Positions 7,140 to 14,240 of a DNA stretch of 21,787 bases are shown in pieces. Position numbers and translations under genes: made by a program. This DNA is from Methanobacteriota archaeon (GTDB lineage Archaea > Halobacteriota > Methanosarcinia > Methanosarcinales > Methanosarcinaceae): the NCBI GenBank assembly GCA_030837265.1, contig JAUPKV010000620.1, positions 1 through 21,787 of the forward strand, in the 5' to 3' direction. The notes beneath the pieces are model-generated. The model was not told the origin of the DNA. It ran no database searches and saw nothing but the letters and a program-made list of their open reading frames with translations. How positions within the stretch are numbered: the first letter of the stretch is position 1; every line of letters begins with the position of its first letter.

Positions 7140-7802
7140 TTAACTCTTCAAGTAAGATTCCAGAAGTTTTTCGCTATCCATCAGAGCTGAAATTACGGCT
7201 TCACTGATGGGATTTTCTGCCCTTTCAATCTGGTTATAGAGTTTTTTAATATCGCGGCTGTAAGGGCCGAGTTTTCTAGAGATGGAGTCCCTGCTATCTC
7301 TATGCTCTATTGCGTTCTCGTAGATGCTCTCTATTTTTCTGCTAAGTTTCTTTATTTTTTCGAGCATTTCGGCATTTAGGGGATCTAGCTCTTCAGTCTT
7401 TTCAAGCTCTTCAGTCTTTTCAAGCTCTTCCTTTTCTTCCTCCTTAGAAGTATTTTCCCCTAATTCTTTTAAACTTTCTTCTGCAGTATTCCTTTCAGAC
7501 CTCTCTTTCTTTATCGTTACGGTGTGATAGTCCTTTTCGATAATATCTCTGAAGTCTTTAAGGGCAGTTTCTACCTCATTTCCGTACTCTGTAAGCTCAA
7601 CAAACTTTATCCGTCCCTCGAATGTGAATCTTATGAGTCCGCTCTGTTCCATTTTCGCGAGGATTCTGGTTGTATGGGCAAAGGTAGAGTCTATCTCTTT
7701 AGAAATAACCGAAGCGTAGGTTTTTCCCATCGAGCCTATAAATAATAGCGCAAGAGTAGGCTTTTCCTGCAAAAATAATTTCTCTGCATTTTCATCGGAC
7801 AT
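7140..7802 (-). CDS. Winged-helix (MarR-like) transcription regulator with coiled coil
   Basis: 220 residues. Residues about 10-85 form a winged helix: P-T-L-A-L-L-F-I..Y-A-S-V-I-S-K-E-I, recognition helix H-T-T-R-I-L-A-K-M-E-Q-S-G-L-I, then a wing R-I-K-F-V-E-L-T-E-Y-G. This is the MarR/ArsR-like pattern seen in many archaeal regulators. A Glu/Lys linker (about 100-140) contains two exact 18-bp DNA repeats encoding E-E-L-E-K-T. The C-terminal part (about 145-220) is helical and may be for dimerisation or signal input. No effector-binding motif is evident. A CGATCT-N3-AGATCG dyad just upstream suggests autoregulation. Confidence 0.75.
   Translation of the reverse strand: MSDENAEKLFLQEKPTLALLFIGSMGKTYASVISKEIDSTFAHTTRILAKMEQSGLIRFTFEGRIKFVELTEYGNEVETALKDFRDIIEKDYHTVTIKKERSERNTAEESLKELGENTSKEEEKEELEKTEELEKTEELDPLNAEMLEKIKKLSRKIESIYENAIEHRDSRDSISRKLGPYSRDIKKLYNQIERAENPISEAVISALMDSEKLLESYLKS
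7387..7422. repeat. 18-bp in-frame tandem repeat in regulator linker
   Basis: AGCTCTTCAGTCTTTTCA is present twice without mismatch (7387-7404, 7405-7422) and is followed by a partial third copy. It keeps the frame and lengthens the acidic linker of the winged-helix protein by six residues per copy, so length variation between strains is expected. Confidence 0.85.
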
Positions 7803-7825
7803 AATATCACATTTAAACTCATGGT

Positions 7826-7840
7826 CGATCTTACAGATCG
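7826..7840. promoter_or_regulatory. Operator-like dyad at the winged-helix gene promoter
   Basis: CGATCT-TAC-AGATCG is a perfect 6-bp inverted repeat 24-38 bases before the ATG at 7802. An A/T stretch at about 7850-7865 (minus strand TTAATATAATAAAAATT) would place the transcription start at about 7830, inside the dyad. That position suits repression by the encoded regulator. Confidence 0.45.
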
Positions 7841-7908
7841 GAGTTGAATTTTTATTATATTAATTAAACGATAACGGAGCTTTGTCACTCCTGGAGTTTC
7901 GATAGAAT

Positions 7909-9075
7909 TTACTTACCTAGAGTTTTTATTATATCTTTTATTGTGTCAAGCGGAGCATCAGTCTTGAATGAAGTCCCGCTGAAATGAGTCCTGGAGGCTT
8001 CAAAGCCATGGGCCTTAATGGCTTCAACCAGAGCTTCTATTCCGGTTGCAGAAACCCCCAGTTTTTTACAGAGTACGTGCTGATCATAGAACATCGGGAC
8101 ATCAAGTTCATCCCTGCAGAGGGTAAATATTTTTTTTGCTTTTTCCTTTGCGTTAAGGGGATGCACTTCTAGCATCGAAATAGTTTCATTACAGAAATCA
8201 GGCTCTCTGAATGGTCCAAGCCAAAGAGGGCCCGCAATTTGAGTACATGCCCGGCATACCGGGCACTCCTTCTCGATATGGACGGCAAGCCCGTATACAG
8301 GGCCTCTGAACCCGCAAGTATTGCAATGGATTACGAAACCTATTGATCCTAAAGTCCTATCAGCCTGTTTAGCACCGGGAATGATCTCGAGGTAAGTGCG
8401 TACATAATGGCGTGTAACGTGGGAAAGCAAAGGCTTCATCCCTTTTTCATGTTTGGCAAGTTCTCTAGCACAGGCTCCTAGAAGGATACGCAGGCCCATT
8501 TCACTATGATATTCCGTGTTAAGAGGTACGGCAGCATATTTGCGGATCCCTGAGTTCAGGTGTGCTCCGCACAGGGGTGCAGTATCAGTTGCTGTAACCG
8601 AGAGCAGACTCAGTACCGAAGCAGATGCTGCATCCAGGAAAGGTGACGGAGTCCCAAAAGGGTCCACATCCACGATATGAAACTTTTTCTCATGGAGCAG
8701 TGCGTTTGCATTCTTTCGTGTAGCCAGCGTCTTTTCCTCAAGCCTGTTAATTTTGATGTTTTCCTTAATAAGTTCAAAAGCATCCTGACTCCAATCATTC
8801 AAAGTTACATGGAGTCCCACTTCACCTGCTATCCTGAGCCCCCGGATTCCAGACGCGGAAAAAGCGTCCAAATAGCGGACTTCTTCTCGAAGGATTTTTT
8901 TTCTTGAGAGAAGCCTTTCAACAAAAGCCGCCGTGGCTGCGATATTTATATCGCGGTTCAATTCCATTTCAGGATTATAAAAGACCGCGGCTGCTGATGG
9001 AGGGAAGGTTGAATCCTGAGGAGGTACCGGAACCAGGACTTGTGTTGTGCCTTCGACTATAGTTTTACAGATCAT
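7909..9075 (-). CDS. trm1: tRNA (guanine26-N2) dimethyltransferase Trm1
   Basis: 388 residues, normal for archaeal Trm1. It uses two S-adenosylmethionines to make N2,N2-dimethylguanosine at G26 of tRNA, at the hinge between D and anticodon arms. The N-terminus has the family's E-G-x-T and F-Y-N-P-x-M-E-L-N-R-D. The SAM site is Y-L-D-A-F-S-A-S-G-I-R-G-L-R (about 68-81). The catalytic D-V-D-P-F-G is at 136-141. A zinc cluster has C251, C254, C271 and C274. A minus-strand TATA (GTATAAAATAA, 9100-9110) puts the start site within a few bases of the ATG, so the mRNA is probably leaderless. The gene is single, although the window has other tRNA-modification genes further right. Confidence 0.95.
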   Translation of the reverse strand: MICKTIVEGTTQVLVPVPPQDSTFPPSAAAVFYNPEMELNRDINIAATAAFVERLLSRKKILREEVRYLDAFSASGIRGLRIAGEVGLHVTLNDWSQDAFELIKENIKINRLEEKTLATRKNANALLHEKKFHIVDVDPFGTPSPFLDAASASVLSLLSVTATDTAPLCGAHLNSGIRKYAAVPLNTEYHSEMGLRILLGACARELAKHEKGMKPLLSHVTRHYVRTYLEIIPGAKQADRTLGSIGFVIHCNTCGFRGPVYGLAVHIEKECPVCRACTQIAGPLWLGPFREPDFCNETISMLEVHPLNAKEKAKKIFTLCRDELDVPMFYDQHVLCKKLGVSATGIEALVEAIKAHGFEASRTHFSGTSFKTDAPLDTIKDIIKTLGK

Positions 9076-9099
9076 TTGAAATTGCTATTTACCGGGATC

Positions 9100-9110
9100 T
9101 TATTTTATAC
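9100..9110 (-). promoter_or_regulatory. TATA box of trm1
   Basis: GTATAAAATAA on the minus strand is centred 30 bases before the ATG at 9075, predicting initiation at about 9079 and a leaderless transcript. There is no Shine-Dalgarno sequence before the ATG, which agrees with that. Confidence 0.5.
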
Positions 9111-9453
9111 TGATGGTCATCTTCATTCTTGACTGTTCTTACAAACCGATTCTGCGTCCTGAAATAATGAAATTTCTATTTTATATTCTGTTTATATTCT
9201 CAATTATATATAAACCTTTATAAATAATAATCCTTTAGTATAACATCGAAGACTACATTTTAATTATTTACTTGAGTTATATTAATTTTCATAATACGAA
9301 AGCACTTTTATTAAATTTTCATTAGGCTGCTCTATATCAAAATCTGTAAAAAAATGATAAAAGATCCTTGTCAGTATTCAAGGTAGTTTTATGAGAGATG
9401 GAAACCGGCAATTATCGAGTCAATGCTACCAGGGGAATAAAAAATGAAGGAGA
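9111..9453. other. AT-rich intergenic region
   Basis: Very AT-rich, with several TATA-like runs (for example around 9205-9225). No ORF or RNA gene is seen. From about 9397 short peptide-like pieces in different frames may be further remains of the alcohol dehydrogenase gene (for instance K-P-A-I-I-E-S-M-L), but they are too short to be sure. Confidence 0.4.
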
Positions 9454-9684
9454 ATATATGCTCCCTTTGGAATGCTCTGGGAAAAAGGTATGAGCGTCGG
9501 AACTGGCCAGACCCCGGTAAAAGCAATCCACGAAATGCTCCGGGATATGATAATCGGAGGACAGGCAAGTCCCAGTTTTATTGTGAGTCACCGGATCTCA
9601 TTTGACGAAGTGCCAGAAGCCTACAGGCAGTTTGACGAACGTGCAAATGGCTATACAAAGGTGATAATCAAGCCTCAAAAGTAA
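9454..9684 (+). pseudogene. C-terminal remnant of a zinc alcohol dehydrogenase
   Basis: The frame reads I-Y-A-P-F-G-M-L-W-E-K-G-M-S-V-G-T-G-Q-T-P-V-K, then a middle segment and D-E-V-P-E-A-Y-R-Q-F-D-E-R, ending K-V-I-I-K-P. These are the closing strand and helix motifs of the medium-chain zinc alcohol/glutathione-dependent formaldehyde dehydrogenase family. Only about 76 of the usual 350-390 residues remain. The catalytic zinc domain and the NAD-binding Rossmann core are missing, and an in-frame TGA lies at 9445-9447. It cannot be active. A short product from ATG 9472 (70 residues) is possible but unlikely to matter. Confidence 0.8.
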
Positions 9685-9718
9685 ATGTAAAACTCAAATA
9701 TGAAATCTGAGAAATTAG

Positions 9719-9769
9719 AGATGGATCTGTTAAGTAGATGGATCTGTTAAGTAGATGGATCTGTTAAGT
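9719..9769. repeat. 17-bp tandem repeat, three exact copies
   Basis: AGATGGATCTGTTAAGT occurs three times head to tail without mismatch (9719-9735, 9736-9752, 9753-9769). It lies just downstream of the dehydrogenase remnant in non-coding sequence. The unit is not a multiple of three, consistent with drift in DNA under little constraint. Confidence 0.95.
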
Positions 9770-9791
9770 AAGAGTGTAAGAAAACATAAAG

Positions 9792-9836
9792 AATAGACTT
9801 GCCATAAAGCTTTTCCTTTTTTAAGGTAAGTCTATT
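9792..9836. terminator. 12-bp hairpin between the pseudogene and the lipoprotein gene
   Basis: AATAGACTTGCC (9792-9803) pairs with GGTAAGTCTATT (9825-9836), 11 of 12 Watson-Crick plus one G-T, around a 21-base loop. It lies 26 bases beyond the stop of the lipoprotein gene, so it may end that transcript; the following bases are T-rich on that strand. It could instead be the end of a small mobile-element relic. Confidence 0.5.
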
Positions 9837-9861
9837 TAACTCCTTTTGTAACTGGTTTTTT

Positions 9862-10425
9862 TCAGGGAGCTGACACATTGACACTAACATTCATCCTTGG
9901 CTGGCCGACAATGTAGAAATTGTAATTTCCGATCTCATTGAAGGTATAATTAAACGGCTGCCTGTAGGTTAAAGTTTTATTGTCAAAAAGACCTTCTTGG
10001 CTGACCAGTGTGAATTTTCTTTTAGGGGTATCCTGAAGGTTCATCCAGGCAACTTTTTCTCCTTTTTTAATATCAAGACTTGATGCACTCGCCTTGTTAT
10101 TATTCAGTCTTATCAGATAAGCAGTTTCTTTAATATCAGCAGTTGAAGTCGTATTTACTTCCGAAGTATTATTCACTTCCGAAGTATTATTTACTTCCGA
10201 AGTATTATTTACTTCCGAAGTATTATTTACTTCCGGAGTTGTAGTTTCTGCAGAAGTAGCATTAACTTCTGGAGTTGCGGTTTCTGCAGGACTAGCAGTC
10301 GGTGTAGGAGTTACGGTTCCTGTGGGGGTTTCATTTTTTTCTGGTGATGGCTGTTGATTCCCCACGCACCCTGAAAGTAAAACGGCGCCTAATACCAAAA
10401 GCAGAACAATAACTTTTATTTTCAT
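9862..10425 (-). CDS. Lipoprotein with a cupredoxin-like domain lacking copper ligands
   Basis: 187 residues from the ATG at 10425, preceded by GAAGGGA. The open frame extends further upstream to 10608, but this start gives a proper lipoprotein signal: M-K-I-K, hydrophobic core, L-L-S-G-C20. A Thr/Pro/Glu linker follows, including an E-V-N-N-T-S array rich in N-glycosylation sequons. The last about 90 residues follow the cupredoxin plan: I-K-K-G-E-K-V-A-W-M-N-L, then G-L-F-D, then Y-T-F-N-E-I-G-N-Y-N-F-Y. However, positions that are His, Cys and His in copper-binding relatives read R (P-K-R), I (F-Y-I) and Q (G-Q-P); only the Met remains. It is anchored outside the membrane and probably does not bind copper. 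Confidence 0.75.
   Translation of the reverse strand: MKIKVIVLLLVLGAVLLSGCVGNQQPSPEKNETPTGTVTPTPTASPAETATPEVNATSAETTTPEVNNTSEVNNTSEVNNTSEVNNTSEVNTTSTADIKETAYLIRLNNNKASASSLDIKKGEKVAWMNLQDTPKRKFTLVSQEGLFDNKTLTYRQPFNYTFNEIGNYNFYIVGQPRMNVSVNVSAP
10157..10242. repeat. 18-bp in-frame repeat encoding E-V-N-N-T-S
   Basis: ACTTCCGAAGTATTATTT recurs four times almost without change from 10157, followed by a degenerate copy. Codons are the same in every unit, which points to recent copying by slippage. Each unit adds one N-x-[ST] glycosylation sequon to the lipoprotein stalk. Confidence 0.9.
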
Positions 10426-10695
10426 TTCATTCCCTTCATCTTTTTTACGGTAACTTATTTTGTAAACTTTTGAATATAACTCAATAAAGTAGTTGCATAT
10501 ATAACCTATTCTCAAATTATAAAGACATTTCCAAGGTAAATATGAACTTTTAGAACCAGGTTTGATTTTTATTGGGGGGAGTGAGCATTTTAGGGTATAA
10601 TAAAGCATTTTTCCATAAAAGGAAATAAATTCTACTCTGAATGGGAAACAGATATAAGATCGGAGATTATTTCTAAAGAGATTCTTTATCCTTTC

Positions 10696-11931
10696 TTAAA
10701 TATAATTCCATAAAACTAAAGCGACAATTCCGATAATCGCAATTGTTCCAAAAGTTTTCACCGAACTGAAGAATAGTTTATCTGACCCGGAAATTTTTGA
10801 GAGCAGGATTTTGTTAACCGTACTAATAAGGCTCGCAAGTATAGCGGTGTTTGCTGCGGTTTCATAGGAGATATTTCCACTTACTGCAAGGAGGGTTACC
10901 GAAACTATAACCCCTGAGCTGCTAACAAGAGCTCCGATGGAAGATGCGTAAATGCCGGCAGTTCCTCCCGTTTGGTAAGCAAGATTTCCCACAATAAGAA
11001 TCAAGGTAAAGGCAATTCCGAATTTAAACGCCTGACCAAGTGAGAAAGGAGACTGAATCTTAAATTCTCCTCCGCCAATAATTGGGCATAATTTATGATT
11101 CTGTTTAAAAGCTAACGCTGTGGAAAAAAGAATAACTGCAAATTGGGGGGGGAGCATAAACAAAGTTGTCTGACCGGTCTGATCAACTATTAAAGCTAAA
11201 ATGAGGTTTCTAATGAGCATGGAGATATTACATAATAGGATCCCGGTGAGGACAACATCAGACATTTCTACTGCTTTTTTAGAGAGTCCTGCCAGAGCTC
11301 CTGTTGTGGCTTCGCTATTCACAAAGCCTCCTACGAAGCCCGAATAACATATTCCCCGTGCTGTTCCAAACTTTTTCAAGAGCACGTAACTTGAAAAACT
11401 GATAAGTGAAACCAGAATTACGATAAGGATTGCATACCTGAGGTTTACAAGCCCAAAAAATTGCTTGTCCGGTATTACCGGATAAAGTATGAAGGCCACA
11501 GCTAAAAATTGTATTGCATTGTACAGCTCTTCTTTTGTCAGGTTTCCTGCAAACTGGTGGAGGGGTTGTTTTTGAATAAGCAGAATCGCGACAACTATAG
11601 AGGAAACTATCGCAAACAGCCAGTAGTCGTAGCCGACAAGGATTCCCATAAGAAAAATAAAAAAAAGGCTTATTGGGCTGGTAATTCCTATTCGGTTATA
11701 AATAGAGATCTTGCAGTAAGTTATTATGGCACAAATCGCTCCGAAAAAAAGCGTAACAACATAAACAAAACCAATACCTGTATCTTTACTTACGAGAGCT
11801 GTAAGCATACCTGTTATGCAGGTTATTGTGTAACTCCTTACGCCCGCAAAAATTTCATGTTCGAGGGCTCTATGTTCCCTTTCAATTCCTACCATAATCC
11901 CTATTAGAAGGGTTATGGCTAATTTTTTCAT
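10696..11931 (-). CDS. MgtC/SapB-DUF4010 family membrane protein
   Basis: 411 residues, strongly hydrophobic, about 11-12 membrane helices. The N-terminus is the MgtC/SapB domain: L-L-I-G-I-M-V-G-I-E-R-E, then F-A-G-V-R-S-Y-T-I-T. The C-terminal half fits DUF4010, giving the COG3174 architecture. The function of this combination is not established; MgtC in bacteria inhibits F-type ATPase and is linked to low Mg2+. The ATG at 11931 gives only nine residues before the first conserved helix. The frame continues upstream as coding-like sequence (V-E-D-F-G-F-D-P-V-F-L-D-F) but meets a TGA at 12013-12015. A TATA-like stretch at about 12065-12078 would give a long leader. Start uncertain. Confidence 0.8.
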   Translation of the reverse strand: MKKLAITLLIGIMVGIEREHRALEHEIFAGVRSYTITCITGMLTALVSKDTGIGFVYVVTLFFGAICAIITYCKISIYNRIGITSPISLFFIFLMGILVGYDYWLFAIVSSIVVAILLIQKQPLHQFAGNLTKEELYNAIQFLAVAFILYPVIPDKQFFGLVNLRYAILIVILVSLISFSSYVLLKKFGTARGICYSGFVGGFVNSEATTGALAGLSKKAVEMSDVVLTGILLCNISMLIRNLILALIVDQTGQTTLFMLPPQFAVILFSTALAFKQNHKLCPIIGGGEFKIQSPFSLGQAFKFGIAFTLILIVGNLAYQTGGTAGIYASSIGALVSSSGVIVSVTLLAVSGNISYETAANTAILASLISTVNKILLSKISGSDKLFFSSVKTFGTIAIIGIVALVLWNYI

Positions 11932-12188
11932 AAAATCCAGAAAAACCGGATCAAACCCAAAATCTTCAACTGTGCCCGTAACTCGACCTCTATTATTTTT
12001 GTCTCCACGATCTCAAGACATTAAACAACACCGAAAATATAATTCCATGTACGGTTATTTTTACTTATTAATATATCTATAAATGTATGAATATTCATTG
12101 GGCAAACTAGGGTAGCAAACGAGAAATAACTGCCTGATGATCATTGATCCTCGTTTTCCACGATTTCTCATCCGATTCAATTGTATAT

Positions 12189-12845
12189 TTATACATCCAC
12201 AAATTCAACTTCAATCGGTTTGCTTTTAGCCTCTTCGATTGTAATAAGAGCGCAGGATCCCTTGCAGGCTTCTCCTGGGTTTACCACGACAGTCTTTCCA
12301 ATCTTCTCACTACCTTTCGCCTCGTGAATGTGCCCGCAGACAACAAGGTCGACCCTATCAACGAACTTGCTTATGGCTTTGCTGCCTACGTGCCCGAAGG
12401 GAAGCTCATCTCTTGCTCCGTAGGGAGGGGCATGTGTAAGAAGTACTATGGTTCCACGGTTTTCTACTCCTTCGGTTGAGCATAATAATCCTTCAAGGGT
12501 TTTTTCGATCTCTTCTTCTGAAAGTTCAAAAGGAGTATTAAATGGAGTTGGATTCGAGCCTCCGAGACCGATAAAAATAATATTTCCAACCTGTTCGGTT
12601 TTCCCGTGAAGGTTTACAGCCTTTGACGCGTCAAGAGCTTTCAGAATACTCCTTTGGTCGCAATTTCCGGGAAGTGCAAAAACAGGCTTATCAAACAATT
12701 TTATTAGTTCCTGGACCTTCTCATCTGGACCGAAATTTGTAATATCACCAACAATGACGGCAAGGTCAAAATCTCCTGTTCTTTCAATCATTTTTTTAAT
12801 CTTTGAATAGTCCCCATGGGGGTCAGAAATAGCTAATATTTTCAT
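12189..12845 (-). CDS. Calcineurin-like metallophosphoesterase
   Basis: 218 residues. It carries the full metal-binding set of the calcineurin-like phosphoesterase fold: D8-x-H10, G-D34, G-N61-x-D63, T-H138-A-P-P, and G-H172-x-H174. Length and spacing resemble the compact archaeal/YfcE-type phosphodiesterases that use two metal ions (often Mn2+). The physiological substrate is not predictable from sequence. It is cytoplasmic, with no signal peptide. AAGGA lies 7 bases before the ATG, and a TATA-like TATAAATAT is at 12870-12878. It faces away from trmY across a 713-base gap. Nothing suggests an operon with the MgtC-like gene, which is over 250 bases away. Confidence 0.9.
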   Translation of the reverse strand: MKILAISDPHGDYSKIKKMIERTGDFDLAVIVGDITNFGPDEKVQELIKLFDKPVFALPGNCDQRSILKALDASKAVNLHGKTEQVGNIIFIGLGGSNPTPFNTPFELSEEEIEKTLEGLLCSTEGVENRGTIVLLTHAPPYGARDELPFGHVGSKAISKFVDRVDLVVCGHIHEAKGSEKIGKTVVVNPGEACKGSCALITIEEAKSKPIEVEFVDV

Positions 12846-13558
12846 AATTATTCCTTCTAAGAATTGCCATATAAATATAATTCTTGTTTTAATTTTCCAT
12901 AATTGCGAAAGTCCGCATACACTATCCTATTATTGTAGATCTCGGGGCATTTCGCTGATCCGTTGGTAGTAATTTGGATTCTCTGGGTTTTAGAGGTGTT
13001 AAACATGTAGATATTATAGTATGTTTATAGTATGTTTTTGGTATACTGAAATATGAACAAAATATAATTATAATGAAAGTCATAAATATCGATAAATATC
13101 AAGGAATTCAAATTTCTTATAAAACTTTGCCATTTTCATTTTATATTTATATTGTTTTTATTTGTTTTATTTTCATTTTGCAGGGTATTTAACTAGATAT
13201 ATAGTTTATTTTGTCAAATTCATATCTTAAAAAATATATAAATTTAGAATGATTACCTTAAAATAGTTTCAATTATTTAGTATTTATTGGGTTAGGAAGT
13301 AAATAGAAGGAACTACCACATCAAATGTATTTCTGGATTTGCTGATTCTTTTTTCGAATTAACTGCTTGGGGGAGCAGAATTTCGAAAAACTGTGCCGGG
13401 GGACGCAGGGGTACAGGTTCAGTGATTCTAGGAGTCTCATGCTATTTTCTCATCCCCTTATCTTCTATTTACTTACTACTCTTTTTTGGGTTCTGTCAAA
13501 TCTTTGTCGAGAACTAGCATACATACATCTTTTATATCCCTTATGTAATATAGTGCCC
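12846..13558. other. Long AT-rich intergenic region with a G-rich structured patch
   Basis: No convincing ORF in 713 bases. 12846-13360 is AT-rich with short tandem copies (ATAGTATGTTT twice at 13016-13037; ATAAATATCG/ATAAATATCA at 13082-13101) and T-rich stretches at about 13130-13190. From 13363 to 13436 composition changes: three short stem-loops in series, two of them presenting five-G runs, followed by a pyrimidine-rich tract ending in six T (13482-13487). That patch could be a small RNA on the plus strand. No tRNA or known riboswitch pattern was recognised. Confidence 0.45.
13530..13537 (+). promoter_or_regulatory. TATA box of trmY
   Basis: TTTTATAT is centred about 26 bases before the ATG at 13559, so transcription would begin at or beside the start codon. 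A leaderless trmY mRNA explains why no Shine-Dalgarno sequence is present and supports this start over any upstream one. Confidence 0.6.
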
Positions 13559-14194
13559 ATGCGAGATATCGTGATCATAGGGCACAAAGCAAAAACAAGC
13601 GGTGACATTTCCTTAAATGATCTCCCGGGTTCTGCGGGAAGGATGGACATTCTCTGCCGCTGCGTAAGCTCTGCCCTTTTTCTCTCATTCGGAATGCGCA
13701 GGGATGTAAATATACACCTGCTTCTTTTGGGGGAACCTGACCCCGGAAAAATTATAAGATTCGAAGGGCTTAACCTCAAGTACCTCAATCCCGACGAGCG
13801 GAGCAGTGGTTCACTTATTCAGAAAGCCCTTCTGAAGGAAGTAACTGAAAAGGACACACGTTCTACCCCAGGCGTCTGGATTCGGAGAGGAGACTTAAAA
13901 TCCTTGCTCTCAGAGTTTGGAGGGCGCACCCTGCTTTACCTGAGAGAGGACGGGAAGGATATTCGAGAATTTGCCCATGAAATTCGGGATCCGGTTTTTT
14001 TTCTGGGTGACCATACCGGTGTAACCGAAGAGGAAGAGGTACAGCTTTTCGAAGCAGGGGCAAAAGTTCTCTCGGTCGGTCCAATTTCCCTTCATTCAGA
14101 TCACTGCATAACTCTTGTGCACAATGAGATTGACAGGGCTGAATCAGAAATCGGGAAGGCGCCAAAAGAAACTTGCTGCCATATCGAAGAATGA
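13559..14194 (+). CDS. trmY: tRNA (pseudouridine54-N1) methyltransferase TrmY
   Basis: 211 residues. TrmY is a SPOUT-fold enzyme that adds a methyl group from S-adenosylmethionine to N1 of pseudouridine 54 in the T-loop, the archaeal equivalent of ribothymidine. Family signatures are G-R-M-D-I-L-C-R-C near 27-35, F-G-M-R-R-D-V-N-I-H at 44-53, G-L-N-L-K-Y-L-N-P-D-E at 70-80, and the C-terminal knot V-G-P-I-S-L-H-S-D-H-C-I-T-L-V-H-N-E-I-D at 173-192. The frame is open upstream to 13367, but that stretch is Leu/Phe-rich and unlike the family, and a TATA box sits inside it. It is followed 46 bases later by pus10, which supplies the pseudouridine it methylates. Confidence 0.93.
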   Translation: MRDIVIIGHKAKTSGDISLNDLPGSAGRMDILCRCVSSALFLSFGMRRDVNIHLLLLGEPDPGKIIRFEGLNLKYLNPDERSSGSLIQKALLKEVTEKDTRSTPGVWIRRGDLKSLLSEFGGRTLLYLREDGKDIREFAHEIRDPVFFLGDHTGVTEEEEVQLFEAGAKVLSVGPISLHSDHCITLVHNEIDRAESEIGKAPKETCCHIEE

Positions 14195-14240
14195 AAACTG
14201 CTATTCTTGAATTTCAAAGAGTAAAAGAAAGTGAAAGAAA

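Noticed and set aside
9719..9769. Tandem 17-mers as a CRISPR array
   Set aside because: The units are directly adjacent with no spacers, and no cas gene is nearby.
10426..10608. N-terminal extension of the lipoprotein
   Set aside because: It would bury the lipoprotein signal sequence; a ribosome-binding site directly precedes the ATG at 10425.
13016..13101. Short AT-rich tandem copies as a replication origin or iterons
   Set aside because: Only two copies of each, no Cdc6/Orc1 gene or origin box motif; low-complexity drift is enough.
13367..13558. 64-residue N-terminal extension of TrmY
   Set aside because: It is unlike the family, Leu-rich, and contains the TATA box that fits a leaderless start at 13559.
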